Numbered from the stretch's first letter, positions 23,766-37,211 are shown. The stretch is 64,000 nucleotides of DNA from Reticulitermes lucifugus (GCA_026260175.1 JAKCWW010000080.1:113641-177640), one strand, 5' to 3'. Notes: generated by a model from the letters alone, not told the origin. A program made the numbers and translations.

Positions 23766-25213
23766 TGGAGGCAGGTGTGTGAAAACGTCCACGGCTCGCC
23801 GCTTTACCCTCAGAGATAGAGCACCTGTATCCAGTAAGTAGGAAGTGGATGGGCTGCAGAAGTAATTTGGAAGGTTTGGAAATCAAAAGAAAAAAATTGA
23901 GTGTGCTGGAAAAGCCACCACGAATCCTTGCAAGTCCAGCCCCTACCCTAGGCATTAAAGTAGGTTATGTGGACTTCATGTCTGTCCTACATAAGCCATT
24001 GAATTAAGACTTTGAGAAAAAAATAGTGGGTCTGCTTAGGTATATGATTTTGGTAATCTGAATGGAGTTAAGACTAATGTTAATGGAATCAGTTAAGATT
24101 TTGGACATCACGGCGGATATTAGGAGATATACTTGCGGTTTTATTCTGAGTGTTACAAAATGAACATAAAACTTTCCTATCTTACGGAATTAAGTCGTAA
24201 AAAAAACACGGATTTCTTGATGTGATTTATATATATATACTAGTCTATGTAAAAAAAGTTCCGTACAAATTTGAGAGTCCTTTTTCTAACGCCTCCGAAC
24301 ATATCTTTAGGTTCTCGGTCCTTATAAAGAAGGAAAAATCCAATTATATTTATCCATTGCCTATGCGTCAATTTAGACGACTGGAAAAGGGAGCTTTATG
24401 GAGAGAGAAATATAAAGACTAAAATTCTCAAGGTTTAATGTAGTGTCTTCTTCTACAAAAGACTGATTTTTTATGAAAAATGATTCAAGAGAAATATTCG
24501 ACCTGTCCGAAAAGGAGCCAGTATACTAAGAGTTTAATTTCCTTGTTCTTGTCCGAATCTTTCTGTTAATGTTGACTCTTTCCAGATATAAGCAGTAAAC
24601 CTTGAAAGTTATGCCGATCGTTAAGAAGTCCCGAGAAGCACGCAGAAAATGTAGTTAGAAGCATTTTAAGTCATCTAACTGATATATTAACATTACCTGT
24701 ATAATATTTAACATTTAAAATGTCCTTGAGTTGTATTTTAATTAAGACAATTAGTACTTCAGAAACTCAAGGCAAACTTCGAACACTAGACTGATTTATT
24801 CAGCTACCATGACTTCAGAAATTTTACAAACTTTTATACTGATTACTTAATTTCATTTACATAAAAACTGAGGTGTTTCTCTACCCTTTACTTAAGTTAT
24901 AGCAATATTTGTACGAATTTTTTCTTGCAAGAAAGCTCCCAAATTTCTTTCAGTACTATATTTAAGTCACGATGTACTAATACTTTTATTCAGCAATGTC
25001 GGAAATTGTAATCGATATTACTTCAGTAGGACAGAAAGCTTTTATTTTTGCAAATAGGGGCGACAAAGGAACTTCATACTCTTGAGTGTAATATCTAGCA
25101 CTATTCTCGGTATTACTGCGGATCTGCATAAATTAGGTTTATGTTTTGTATAACTATAAAAGCAACAAGACCTATAGAAGTTAAAAGTGACATTTTGTTT
25201 TCTTTTACACAAG

Positions 25214-25256
<43 letters not shown>

Positions 25257-26094
25257 TAGGATTTATTGGCCATAACCGGCAACAATGTTAAACCACTGAA
25301 TTACGTCATTTTAAATTTAGGAATATTAAGTAACTAAACTAATTATTTGTAATAAACTAAAATATTTGATAAAATACATTATTGTTGTGTATAGGTTAAA
25401 ATCCGTTTTATAACAAAGCGTGTCTTTCCCGCAGAGGGTCCTTTCCTTGCCATGTCGTCAGGATCTACTCTACGGAAGAGAAATTTTAACAAAATAAGAC
25501 ACTGTTTATGGCAGGTAAAAACTTTTATATAACTTCAGAAATATGTGTTAAAACGGCTTTGCTTAAACTTGCAAATTTGCCAGAACGTCGACTAGGCTTT
25601 CCTGAAGGTAAGCGTTTAAAATCATATAGCGTGAGAAATAGCTCCGAAGAATAGCTTTCATGTCAAGTTTCATAGTCTATGAGAATTACGACTCGGGGAA
25701 AACACTTAATATAGGTAGTTTCCTGAACAACATACATGTGCTCAGTTTTTGTTGCTAGAGAGTTAAAACATTCATGTGCAAACATGTACACTCTAAGCGA
25801 TTTGTGAAGATATCTAAGCTCAAATAGTGTCTACAAGAATAAAGAAAACGGAACCATAGGAATTCTTACTGAGAAAGAGAAGGATTTATCAGAAGGAAAT
25901 AAAGCCCGGCTAAATATAACATATTTCTATTACTTGGGGATAAACTTAAAATCTTTAAACATTTAAATAGTGTAACGGGATATATTACATTGATTAATTA
26001 CAGAAATTTCTGTCTAAAATACTTTTAATGAAATAGACGCTTCTAATAAGTTTAGCTGTCATTTCCTCTGTGGAAGAAGAAAATTTAATCCCGT
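23766..26094. other. No recognised gene; possible repeat 23766-23960
   Basis: Immediately after the SINE, 23766-23960 is GC-richer and may be another repeat, unidentified. The remainder is AT-rich with no feature apart from the microsatellite at 25214-25257. Confidence 0.4.
25214..25257. repeat. Compound (CA)n(TA)n microsatellite
   Basis: A (CA) run of about 24 bases passes directly into an (AT) run of about 20 bases, without interruption. Confidence 0.95.
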
Positions 26095-26388
26095 TCATCG
26101 TAAGCTATGGTTATCGTATAAATTGTCTTTCTGTAACTTCTTTTTCAGATCCTCTTCTCGTTTCTTTTCTTGGAGCAGCGACAAGATACAGCTAGGAATA
26201 TAATAATGGACATCGCATGGGGACTCACCGAGACATGACGGCTGAAATAAAAACGAAAGTATATCCTTGGAGATAGAGTGAGGAACAAAAGACTGAGTTG
26301 AAGCAAAGAAATGAAGAAATGTGACTGCCACTACTACTAATATGTACCTAACCACCAACTCCAATAACTCGGCAATGCCCAGCTCCAT
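26095..26388 (-). CDS. Doubtful 97-codon frame with a hydrophobic segment
   Basis: An uninterrupted ATG-to-stop frame on the minus strand. The predicted protein starts with an acidic stretch (MELGIAELLEL), then a hydrophobic run suited to a membrane segment (VVRYILVVVAVTFLHFF, residues about 12-28), and ends with a strongly charged region (EKKREEDLKKKLQKDN). I recognise no family. A TATAAAT lies only about 10 bases upstream of the ATG, too close to be a normal promoter. It is listed because its composition is less skewed than the other frames here, but chance is the more likely explanation. Confidence 0.15.
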   Translation of the reverse strand: MELGIAELLELVVRYILVVVAVTFLHFFASTQSFVPHSISKDILSFLFQPSCLGESPCDVHYYIPSCILSLLQEKKREEDLKKKLQKDNLYDNHSLR

Positions 26389-27185
26389 GCATAATTTATA
26401 GTTGGGCCAGGTTCCATTTACATGCTAATTGATAATATCCAGCAAGCAGCAAGCAAAGTTCCTACTTTGACTTAAACGTCAGCTGCTGAATTTTGAAGAG
26501 GCATTACGTTACAGGGGGGAGGGAAGTGAAGATTCCCATTACGTATAAACAAGAATTTAGGACGAGGTCATTTTTTAATATTTTATGGAAATAAAGATTA
26601 TTTAAATTCTACCATTTGTAGCCACCGCCAATAGAGCTTTCACATTACATGTTTAAGACACACACAATATAAGGTTATAGTCCAAAAAGTAGATCAGCTA
26701 CTGATACGGAATCTCCCATCATTTTGTTGGAAGACTCTACAGAGCTTAATGCAGCAAAAGAAAACCTGAGAAAGACTGTTCTAAATTACATTTCTCACTA
26801 TTCTACCTCTTGTACAATAAAACAAGTGAGCGCGTGTGTAAATAGCAATTACAGTCCATCATGGTGGCTTAGGTTTCTTCATATTATTCGTAAGAAATTA
26901 AAGTGTGTGAGGAAAGAAGTTGTCGCAGTTGCTTTACTGGAGAATTAAAGTATTCTGAAATGCTATGCCGCGTCGACCAGTCGACAAGCTGTAACATTCC
27001 AGAAGACTTGAACCTTCAAATTAAAATACGTAACAAGATAAATTCCATAAATATAATTAACAAACGAAATTCACTGAACACTTTCCTTTATTCGGAATTA
27101 ATTAATCCCTTAACTATTCAAGAAATTTCGCTTTTATAGAACTCGAAACTTCGTCACTGTATTTACAAGAGTGCGACAGGAGTAT
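26389..27185. other. No recognised gene
   Basis: Frames at 26724-26948 and 26903-27139 (+) are short and unrecognised. Confidence 0.5.
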
Positions 27186-27665
27186 CTACCCATCCATCCA
27201 TCCATGTATGGCGCTACAGAACCTTCTGGGCCATAGCTTCTCTCAAAATCCGCCTCCATTCTCCTCTACCCCAGCTCGTCTCCTCTAACCTCGTATTTCT
27301 AGGATCTGTGATGCATCTCTCTGGACAACGTCCACCCAGCTTGTTCTTGGTTTTCCTACTGAACTTAGGTTGTGGAATTTCCCATTAAGAACTGTTTTTG
27401 GGATCCTTTCTTCTTCCATTCTCATGAAGTGGCTCGCCCATTCTAGTCTTCTAATTTTAATATATTCTACGATATTTAGATATTTATAAGGATTGTAAAT
27501 TTCGCTATTCCCTCTGTGGGCCAGTAACCATTTTCTTGTTTTAACCCCAAATTCTCCATAATATTTTCCTTTCAAATGCATGTAGCATAAGTTCTGCAAT
27601 TTGTGTTAGGATCCAAGTTGCATTTACATACACATTACTGGCCTGATTAATGTTTTGCATAGACT
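27186..27665 (-). pseudogene. LINE 3' end of a second type, with (ATGG)n tail
   Basis: On the minus strand, frames in order read 'TLIRPVMCM' (27660 region), 'QNLCYMHLKGKYYGEF', 'LNIVEYIKIRRLEWASHFM', 'RMEEERIPKTVLNGKF', 'SVGKPRTSWVDVVQRD' and, after a frameshift near 27300, 'GRGEWRRILREAMAQKVL'. This is the C-terminal end of a non-LTR retrotransposon ORF, but distinct from the 'DWI.LAQDR' type elsewhere in the window: it has the 'IPK.VLNGKF' and 'EWR..LREA.A' blocks. The 3' end is a short ATGG tandem (read on + as tccatccatccatg, 27191-27205). At least two frameshifts. Confidence 0.8.
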
Positions 27666-30365
27666 TATTTTATTATTTATGTGAATTTATTTAGATATAA
27701 ATATAGTTTGCAGAGATTAATAGTCTTAATTAGTAGCTAGAAGTCTAGATTTAATTTCTTCGTGTCCACCGAAGCCACATTATTCCAGCCCATTCCTCCA
27801 GGTTTTCAGACTAAAATTTCAATTTTTGTGTTATCACGAATATATTCTACGTATACACTAAATATTTTCAACTTATTTAAGAAATCATTTTAACCAGTAA
27901 AGAGCCTAGAAGCATAATAAAATCCGTTGGACAGCTGGATGAAGATGTATATCTCTTGATTTGTATGTGAGAGTGCCGCTTCGAAACTCGTATAGGACGC
28001 TGATTATCCTAAAAGAGGTTCGAAGTTTTATTTAGTCCACCAAGAAGAACCCTGAATAACATCTTATATTAGGCTACGGGCGCTTCCTTTCGCAATTCGT
28101 TATTTACACTCAACTTATTGACGTACAAATATAGACCTACTTATTTTCAACATCGTTAAATGGAATACACAAATAAATGTATGGAACGCAGTACATTTTT
28201 TTGTAGTTTGCTTGGTTAAAAAAGTCATAAAATTTTTTTAGTTTAAACGCCGATAGGTGTTATCTATATAACGTTCAGTTCAATGCTCTTCTTACACGGA
28301 TATGACCACAGGCGCTAGTGCAAGCCTGTAAGAAATGTAGCCTTATATGATGTTTATTCATCACACTCTCTTATCAAGATATAACATAAATTCTTCCTAC
28401 GTTAAATAATATTCTTGAATTGTTTGTCAAAATATGATGAATACGTGTTATTGTCCTATTGCTATCGTGCTGTTTACCAACATCAATAGTTTATAAATAT
28501 GATATCTTAATTATGTAACTGTCAGCTAAACGTAACTCGCCACCTCAGATCTATTTCCTTTACTAGCGTGTATTTGTATGTTATTCAGGGCCTGCAAATA
28601 TATTGAGACATTTAGGGAATCGCATTTCAGTGTGTATTAAACGAGTTACAAAAAGGTAAGGCTTTTCTTTATCTCCTCAAATATCTCGTAATTGAGTATG
28701 AAACAGATATTTTGTAAAAACCAATTGTTAACTTGTCGCTTTTGATTGTGTTTGGAAGACATTGAAACAATAGAAACATGTATGTACATGATGAGGTTCA
28801 TAAGAGTATAGCCACACATGTATGCAGGAAATATAAATGTAGTCTACACGAGTGATAAGTGCTGACCACAAACCTAAATTAATTGCCACAATCCTTTCTA
28901 TCCGATTATCATTACGGCGCTATATACAGTACCCCGCAGACTAGATGATTTGAAGTGAGTAACTGCTCGGCATCAATAAAATCTGACAGCATACACCTGC
29001 AGAATACTAAACAGTTATACACTTTGTCCATAGATGGCAGCACCAGTACTATTTTAGCATCTACGACTCGAGCGGCCATTATGGCAGAACACATGAAAGA
29101 ATTGAAGAATTCAGGTATGATGAAAGCTCATCGATTGTAATAACTCAACTGACACACTCATTTTCTAGGCAGCGAAAAACAGAGGAATTCTTTGGACAAG
29201 TCTGAATGCAGTGAAGGTACAAACCAAGGTAAGGAATAGAAAAAATCAAACATGTGCTGCATAACCTTAAAAACGAATGTGCTTACGTAGATAAAAATTA
29301 GGTCTAATTCCGAATACTCATTATCTGATGAGCGAAACAAACGTTAAAATTGTTAGCCAGTTTCTTATCTGCTTCTTTGGCTGTAATGGCACCAATTAAA
29401 CATAGCAACTGCTTCCATGATATTATAAGATATCTGGCTTGTACACCGCCTGTTTTGAAGGTTAGGTCGCAACGTACTGAATTGTATTGTGGAGTAGTTG
29501 AATAAAACTGAAGATGTCCAGCACACGAGTCATTTGAATAACCTGAGTTAAATTTTTGTTGCAATTAAAAAGGTACACTGTGAGTTTCAACCACGGGAAT
29601 TTTTTTGCATTGCATATAAGCAAATTAAAACAGTCATCATTAGTAGCTTGGAGGGTTCAAAAAATTTTCCACAACACAAATTTCAAAGAGGTTAGATTGA
29701 ATTTATTTTTAGAAAAATACATTATATTTTAGTTTTCAGGGACTTTATACACATGCCAATTTCACAGATAAAATTAAAGCGACTGCTATATAAATGTCAA
29801 ATTTGTAGTGTGGATTAGATACTTGATAATAAATGTGCTGTTCTAGTGAAGAAGGCGTCCATTCCTGAACTGTTGCAATTAAAGTCAAAGATGTTTAAAT
29901 AAGAAGATAGTGGCTAATATGTGTCTTCTCCGAAAAGTTGATAACTACTTAAAAGACCATTTGAAATCAAAAACTTGATTTTTTTTGGAAAGTATGTTGC
30001 ATTGTTTCAAGAATGAGTTAAGTGACAAAGATAAACCATGCTAGAAATAAATTTGTGTGGCTATCGACATTTTACATGCACATTACACGCTGTATATTTT
30101 TAATTGAATTGCTTATTTGACTCCCGTAATAATATGAACGTTATTGGGGCTATATCGACTGGATTACAGGCGCTTGTAAGGTTACTCTTTAACGAGGAAG
30201 CAGAGAATAATATGAAGGACAGATTCACAAGCAGTAACTCAGAACTGACTTGATGGTTTTTTTTCATGTTTGATCTATAATTTCCGTTAATTTGGCAACC
30301 ATTCTTTTCCAATTAAAATTTATTTTGAGCGATAATTTAGGTAGCGTTGGTGTTAATATAAAGGA
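27666..30365. other. No recognised gene
   Basis: AT-rich DNA. Short frames at 28955-29140 (+) and 29304-29564 (-) are unrecognised. No repeat was identified. Confidence 0.5.
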
Positions 30366-30560
30366 AGGTGAGATTAATAGAGCATGTAGGACGTATGGGA
30401 GAAACAAAATATGAATACGAACTTTTAGTCGATAATCCTGAATAGAAGAAACGATTTGGGAGATCTATGCATAAATAGAAACAAAATAACAGATTGAGGT
30501 GAACTGTGTTTATGTGGTTCGTGATACGGTCTAATTGTGGGTCCTTGTGAGCAAGGCAAT
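30366..30560 (+). pseudogene. Decayed LINE 3' end
   Basis: A broken frame reads 'VRLIEHVGRMGETKYEYELL' followed by 'VDNPE', a stop, and 'KKRFGRS', matching the MRWAGHVARMGE...YR.LVGKPEGKRPLGR block of the main LINE family. Downstream blocks are hard to follow. It lies 140 bases upstream of a SINE. Confidence 0.6.
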
Positions 30561-30697
30561 GAACTTGTCCAGTTACATAAATGAAGCGGTAATACTTTTT
30601 CACCCGCGTAATTATAAAACTCTCAAGCCTGATACGTTTCGGAGAGCTGGTCCTAAATAATTGGTTCATTTATATTGACATGCTAATAGATTTAATT

Positions 30698-30966
30698 GCC
30701 GATCCCGATGGCCGTGCGGTCTAAGGCGTAAGTCTGAAATAGCTTGATTGCCAGAATCGCGGTTTCGAATCCCAGTGAGTGCATGGATGGTCGTCTCTTG
30801 TGTTTGTTGTGTGTTATGTAGGTAGCGGCTATGCGACGGGCTTATTACTCGTTCAGAGGAGTCGTACCAGGTGTGTGTGTGTGTCTAATTGTGTGTGAGC
30901 TAGGAACCTCAAAAATGAGGCGGCATAATTCCGATTTGGGCTGTAGAGCCACAGGAAAAAAAAAAA
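30698..30966 (+). repeat. tRNA-headed SINE, family A (Leu/Ser-like head)
   Basis: The head 'gatggccgtgcggtctaagg' resembles the A-box arm of a class II tRNA (Leu or Ser type), and a B box 'ggtttcgaatccca' follows at 30761-30774. The body has 'gatggtcgtctcttgtgttt', a short (GT)n run and 'cctcaaaaatgagg', then a 12-base poly(A) at 30955-30966. The structure is shared with 41611-42365, 49872-50134 and the fragment at 63945-64000. It has diverged more than the 49872 copy, and no clear target duplication is seen. Confidence 0.85.
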
Positions 30967-31164
30967 GATCCACAATTTCTGAAGTAACATATCCTAAATG
31001 AAAGACACGATGAAACTTGCCACGAATTACATTTTACGGTATTAAAAATTATTCAGCCCAAACAACTGTTGATGTAACATTTGCAAAAACATTACTTTAT
31101 CTACTTCCCTGAAAGTTGTTCTGAATTGAACGCTGTCAGATTTTTGTGCCCTTTGCGACTGGAA

Positions 31165-31264
31165 GAGGATTATAAGAGGATGGAAGAAACTAACAGGGGT
31201 TAGGGATATCTGGAGGCGAAATATTGAAGAGGTCAGGGCCCGATGTGAGCTGTCGCGCCATTGA
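31165..31264 (+). pseudogene. Possible LINE C-terminal remnant
   Basis: An open stretch encodes 'DWKRIIRGWKKLTGVRDIWR' followed by 'RNIEEVRARCELSRH' and a stop. The W...RD.WR...EE.R.R arrangement resembles the extreme C-terminus of several LINE ORFs but not the DWI.LAQDR type seen elsewhere. Short and isolated, so tentative. Confidence 0.3.
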
Positions 31265-31399
31265 AGAGGAAAAAGGTGTTGATGATGAAGAAGAGGCGAC
31301 TGGAAGAGTTTCTAAATCACACAAACGTACATATGTATGTATATCTAGGTGAGAAGTGAGGCCATGTTTCTTGGACCTGCGGTCCCATTCGGGCCCATT

Positions 31400-31650
31400 T
31401 CCCATTGTTCATTTCCGGATGATCATTAACAGGGTAAATCCAAAGTACTCGCAGAGAAACCTGTCCCAGTGCCCCTTTGTCAACCAAAATATCTCCCGTA
31501 CTGCTCTTAGATAAAACTCGGGCCTCCGTTTTGAGAATCTGGCCATTAACCGCCAGAGTTATAGCACTGAAAATTATTCGGTTCAACTGGTCTTCTTGGC
31601 AGCCGACAACATATACACGGAAACTGACAGCTGGACAATTTGAAAGCTGG
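31400..31650 (-). repeat. Possible dispersed repeat with 'ALGQVSLRVLWIYPVN' frame
   Basis: On the minus strand an open frame contains 'VDKGALGQVSLRVLWIYPVN'. This peptide resembles a repeat-derived fragment I recall from many arthropod gene predictions ('VALGQVFLRVLRF'). No termini or target duplication could be identified, and the identification rests on memory. Confidence 0.25.
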
Positions 31651-34053
31651 ACTAGATTTTGGAGAGCATAAAAATCTCAGTTTACTATCTAGATATTACA
31701 ACTTAAAAACTTGGAGTCCCATCAGATCACACTCTGATCTAAATGCACAGAAATAATGGTGCCATTAGTGTAACCCCCAGGCAAGCTTCCAATTGGCTGT
31801 TTGGTTACACAATATATGGGAGTGTGTTTTGTTTCTATCATATTTTACTCTAATGGACACAAGACATAAATCATTACCAAGTACATAATTAACTTTACTA
31901 CTACAATTGAATTATGTACAATCAAATTGAAGCCAGAGAACTCCCAAATTAACTCCATAGAAAGCATTTCAGTTGTGATTGAAAGTGAACTGTAAAATAC
32001 GAAGGGCGTATTTATATGTGACAAATTTTTTATACTGATTACCTCAGAACAAAGAGAAAGTTAATTTGATGTTTATATTATTAATTCATTGATAAATTAA
32101 AAATACTTATGAAACGAGTGGAACATTATGCACTTTAGGAATAGGAGGCACTCGCATATTTTTTGTCAGTGGGGAATTGTTTAGTTCATAAACACGGAAA
32201 GGTCTAAGCTGATATTTAATTCACTTTAGATTTTTATTTCCTAATATCAGTCTCAGACTTAAAATAAAAATTTTTAAATTTCATACGTCAAATATGTACG
32301 TTCTCTATCATTCCGTGTTCGGAAGGGTACTAGAATGGATATAATGGTAAAAAAATATAAAACTGTAGAAGATGAATGGTAGCAAGAAAAAATAGGACCA
32401 ATAAAACTACACAGAGAATAAAAGCTAGTCATAAAGAAAAAAGTTTCGATTTTTTATCTCACTCATATACAGACACAAACGATGAAAAGGGAAATCGTCC
32501 GGCAGAGGATTCAGTACAGAATGTGTTCAGGAAAAAAAGAAGAACCAGTAAGAACAGAGTGATGCTATTGTACAAGTGCTCCAAGCAGTAACATACATCA
32601 AAAGGCAAGTGGATACACCAATGTTAGATATATCGCATAGCGCAGCTATTTCAAAACGTGGCCACACTCTAAAAGAATAAACGGTGTACCTTCTCTGTCA
32701 GAAATTCAAAAACATACACATCATGTCACAGCAAATTTCTGTAGCCAAAGCAGGTATGGTAGGATGAAATCAAATTATCTCGCCAGAATAGAAATAAAGG
32801 TTAGTAAATAAGACACATGTAGTGAGATTCTCAGACCACTGATTATAGGTATAATTGTGTACTAGGAAGTGACGTCGTACAGCTTGGCAGATGTGTTAAA
32901 GTCCTTCAAATATCCCCACTATTTCCATCGTCAGGTTAAAAAATTAGAGGTATATTCCTGTCATAAAGACACATGAACAATTTTCAACAGCACCAGATTT
33001 CCTGAAGATATGACGTGTGTTTAAACAGATCATCTTAATCCAAGTATTTCGATGAATTTGCACATATTTCCGTGCTGAAGTTTCTTAAAAGCAGTGGCCT
33101 TAGTTTTTATAATTTGTCTTTCAGCTTACATGTTACAACGAAGCTGGACTTTTTTCGCTTTCTATATGACCCATGCATTCCAGTTTTTAATAATCATAGA
33201 ATTCTATTGGTTTATCAGGTTAAAATACGAGTATAAATAATTTATATAAGTGAGTAAGTCAATTTACCGTAATTTATAAAATGCATTATCTTAAATTTGA
33301 CTTTAATGTAATTAATGCCTTTCTTTGAGAGGAATTACGTTTTTCAGTCCTTGTGATATTTTACTTTTTATTGCTTTACTGAGTTCCTGTAGAGATTAGA
33401 AATTGCAATACTGTCATCAGTTGCTTAATGAGTTTATAAAAATATAAAAGTGTAAATTCAGGTACATCCTGTTCTTTCGTCCAAAGAAATTGTTCTGAAG
33501 AATTACATCAAAATTCGGTACATCCCCACATTCATTAAATTGCACTGACTTCCTAATTATCAAGTATTTTTATAAATAACTTTACATTTGTCTCCTCTAT
33601 AGACGTTCAATTTAATATTCCCTCCATTATTTATTCACCAGTACCATGCCTCGTGCTACTTTCAAATTTCTGTGGATATCTTAAAAGTAATTGTGCAATT
33701 GTATTTACTTTCTGTTCCCATCGCTTCCACCTTCCATAAATATTATTTTGGCGGGGAACACTTATATAAACGGAATGCCCATCCTTCTATATCCTGATCT
33801 CTCAGCTATTTAGTACGATTGCAATAGCAGTGTAAGAGCATTCGAAGCGTACTTTAGATCAGCAGTCAGAGAAAAAGCTTAGATTTGAGGCGGGACAAAT
33901 ACCACAGAGGACTCAATTTAGGAGAACACGACAGTGAGCCGCAGAAGGAGATATGGGATATAAATGTAAAAGAAACGTGGAAGGGATGGAGAAACAGATA
34001 TATGAGAATAACGGAGATGACCTTAATTTTTTAAAAAATCTTTAAGGATTATC

Positions 34054-34055
<2 letters not shown>
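31651..34055. other. No recognised gene
   Basis: AT-rich DNA. The 71-codon frame at 32376-32591 (+) is Lys/Arg/Ser/Asn-rich and unrecognised. Confidence 0.5.

Positions 34056-34097
<42 letters not shown>
34056..34097. repeat. (AT)n microsatellite
   Basis: Uninterrupted alternating T and A for about 42 bases. Confidence 0.97.
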
Positions 34098-34098
<1 letters not shown>

Positions 34099-34589
34099 CT
34101 GCGGAAGGGGAAAGACTAGGGTACGAAAGGAGGGGGGTTCTTCAGAATGTGCCGATTGTTATCAGCCGGACTCAGAGAAGAAAACTGGCAAGAAAAGAAG
34201 CAGCCATGCTGGATGTAGCTGAGTGGACCAACAATAAATCTCAAGGGTCCTTAATGTCTGTCTGTCCGTACGTCTTCTGCCACATTGTATTCAGGGGTGA
34301 CCATTATTTAGTATAATGCTAAATTTTAATGGGAATAGTAAAATTGTACAGCTTAATATATCCACGTGATACAAGGAGGAGACTGATGTTGCTTCAAAAT
34401 ATTAAAAGCAATCTATTAAGCTAAGCAATAATAAGCTAATGACATGAAAACCTGATAATAAGAAATGATAGTCATGCCGAAAAGTATTTTACCGAAAAAC
34501 CATACAAGATGAAAACTGACTACTAAATGACTAACCAGACAGCCAAACAACAACGCAACGAACCAACCGAGAAAAGGAAAAATGATCAC

Positions 34590-34990
34590 GTACTGCCTTC
34601 AAGCAGAATCTTCCATGATAATTCAGTACTTCCTCAGCTAGTCAAGAAATTTCGCACATTATGAGGAATCCTTGTTGAAAAGAACAAGCCACTTGTCCCA
34701 ATACTGTTTCAGATAAATCCAGTTCACGCCTTTAATACTATATTTAAAGATCCGTTTTAATATTATCTTCCCACCCACTCCTAGTGTTTCCAAGTGTTTT
34801 CTTACCTTTAGGTTTACCTTTCAGAACACTGCATGCATTTCTCTTCTCCCACATACGTGCCACGTGCCCTATTGATCTCATCCTCATTAATTTTTTTAAC
34901 CTAATAATATTTTTTGAGGATTTGAAAATCATGTAGCTCGTGTTATATGGGTCTCTTAATCCTCCTCTTACCTTCTTACTCTTATTCCAA
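34590..34990 (-). pseudogene. Decayed LINE 3' end
   Basis: On the minus strand: 'KKLMRMRSIGHVARMWEKRN', 'ACSVLKGKPKGKKTLGNTRS' and 'GWEDNIKTDL', then stops and a broken 'ELDLSETVLGQ'. This follows the [43 protein letters not shown] pattern closely and is one of the better preserved tails. The upstream end is marked by a short (AAT)n run at about 35006-35023 that breaks homology. Confidence 0.8.
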
Positions 34991-35005
34991 ACGACTATTC
35001 TTAAA

Positions 35006-35023
35006 TTAATAATAATAATAATA
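35006..35023. repeat. Short (AAT)n run
   Basis: About six ATA/AAT units, at the inner edge of the adjacent minus-strand LINE fragment. Confidence 0.85.
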
Positions 35024-37174
35024 ACAACAAATACCAGTACAATCAAAAGGGGTTTTCTGTAGAGTGGGTTAAAGTGAAGGCACAACATACCTTTTAGGCT
35101 AATACAAAATACTAGTGGGAAAGAGCAGTTGAAAATTTACTGGAGATTATGACAAACTTTTTGACTATCCACTCCCCTTCCTCTCGTATTCCCTTCCTCT
35201 CCTTTCATGTGACCTCGACATGAAAGGCAAAACGGCGAGGCCGTAAAATGATTAGCGCCATCTATGAGACACTGCCAGTAACTACATCAGCAGTAAGTGC
35301 ATTATAAGTATCAAAAATTACCACACATCTCCTACTACATAAATACCTGCATAATAAACAGTGTCGAATAAATACGTAATAATCGTATGGGTATAATAAA
35401 TCAGTTTATGTGAAAATTGTGTAGGGAATCGTAAGACCAGTAACAGTAAAAATTCTTTATCACTTCGCTCGATAAGGCAATCAAATTTTCCGTGCAAGTT
35501 TTTATAATTAAACTTCTGTCTTGTTCTTCCAGTAGAAGAAAACAATCATAAAATTAAAATGTTTAATTCGGAGGCGTATTTGTGCATGTATACATCGTTT
35601 AACTTATAATGAAGAGATGTGCGTTTTATTCCCCGCATGAAACTAAAGAATCGCTACACTGATTTGCGTATACATGTGGGTACATGCTGGATATGCAAGT
35701 TCTGTATCGCCGCATGCTTGGCCTTAAGGCTGAACAAGTCAAGGCCACTCCAGTTACAGCAGTTTAGTGGTGGCAAGTAGGAAACTTCTTCATTTCACAC
35801 GTTTATCATTTATTTATTCATCACTTTATTATTTCCAGCGTTTTCCTATTTTCTCAGTTATCAGAATAGTTTAGGCAGTTTCGTTAAATCGCCGTCAGGT
35901 AGCTTCATTTTACTTCTCAAAATCAGTGCTGGTCAATGCCCCTTGCCCGTCCAACAGCTATGAAGAGACACGTGCTGGTCCTTAAAGAAATTTTGGTCTT
36001 GTTTTATTAAAAAAGCCGGTGTGTTTAAGTATGCAGTCCCTCACATTAAAATGATAAAGTAAACAAAATATGAAACATAAGTCAAACTGATACTAAACAC
36101 AGAAATATCGTAAACAACACATGCATTAATTTTCCAGTTGACAATGCAAAACAAAATATAGTTTAATGAAGTATAAATTTAAACATGAGAATTATAAAAA
36201 TCTGTTGCTCATTATCACTTCATCGCAATAAAATGGTCTACGTGACACACTTAAAATCATTCCGTATTAATATAAAATAGACACATAAAATTTATGAAAG
36301 AGTTACGTGTCTGCATCTTCATTGCTTTTCCGAAACATAAAATCTGCTTGCTTTTTCATTATCTTACCAAAACCATTCAACCCCCCTTGCGATTCCGCAA
36401 CGGCTCATATCCTCATTTATGTATCAGTACCACCAAAATCCTGAGTGATGATCCATTATCCGTTGGTGCAACATGAATCATAAGGAACAATGTAACGGTC
36501 ACGTGGTACTAACTACCTATTATTCATTATCATAATATCTTTATTATTTCCGAAACTACAGGAGAGTGCAATTAGAAGTTTATTCTTTGTCCGTTAATAA
36601 CCTTCTGTTCCTGTGAAAGTTTCATCTATTTGTAGTAAAGTGTATAAATTCCGTACCTATGAAAGTAGGGAAATAATAACAGAATATGTGAGATAGTTAT
36701 AGCCAATAAATTACATGTTTTAAGACAATACGTGGTATTACATTATGAATACTGAAATAAAAGTATTTTAGTGAAAAATTCTGCAATTTTATGGCACCTT
36801 GAATTTCAAGGAATGGTCATAGAACCTTAGTTCTTAAACAGTTCTCCTCTACTTGTTATCTGTCCTTGTTTCAAGAAACAATTCTGAACTACAGCAGGCA
36901 AGACACATAAACTGTGCGCCTGATGGCCATGTTCTGTAGTGCTATATCACACATATCGCCTCAGCTATAGTCTTAAGTCACTCACAACGAAAAGACACGA
37001 AAAGGATTTATTTTCTGCGCCGGATCATAATGTATCTTCTGAAGTTCTTTCTTCTATTTTTGCTGTTTTGCAGCTTCAAGAAAAGTGCTATTCCTTGAGA
37101 TAGTTTCATATTTTTTTATATGAAACAAGTCAGAAGGAATGAAGACGAAGCTGGGAAAGCATCATATGGAGGAG

Positions 37175-37177
<3 letters not shown>
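35024..37177. other. No recognised gene
   Basis: AT-rich DNA with frames under 80 codons, none recognised. Confidence 0.5.

Positions 37178-37210
<33 letters not shown>
37178..37210. repeat. (AAT)n microsatellite
   Basis: About eleven perfect AAT units. Confidence 0.95.

Positions 37211-37211
<1 letters not shown>

Noticed and set aside
26216-26250. Splice-acceptor-like tttatttcag and donor-like ggtgagtcc on - within the 97-codon frame
   Set aside because: They would define a 13-base exon inside an open frame; most likely coincidence.
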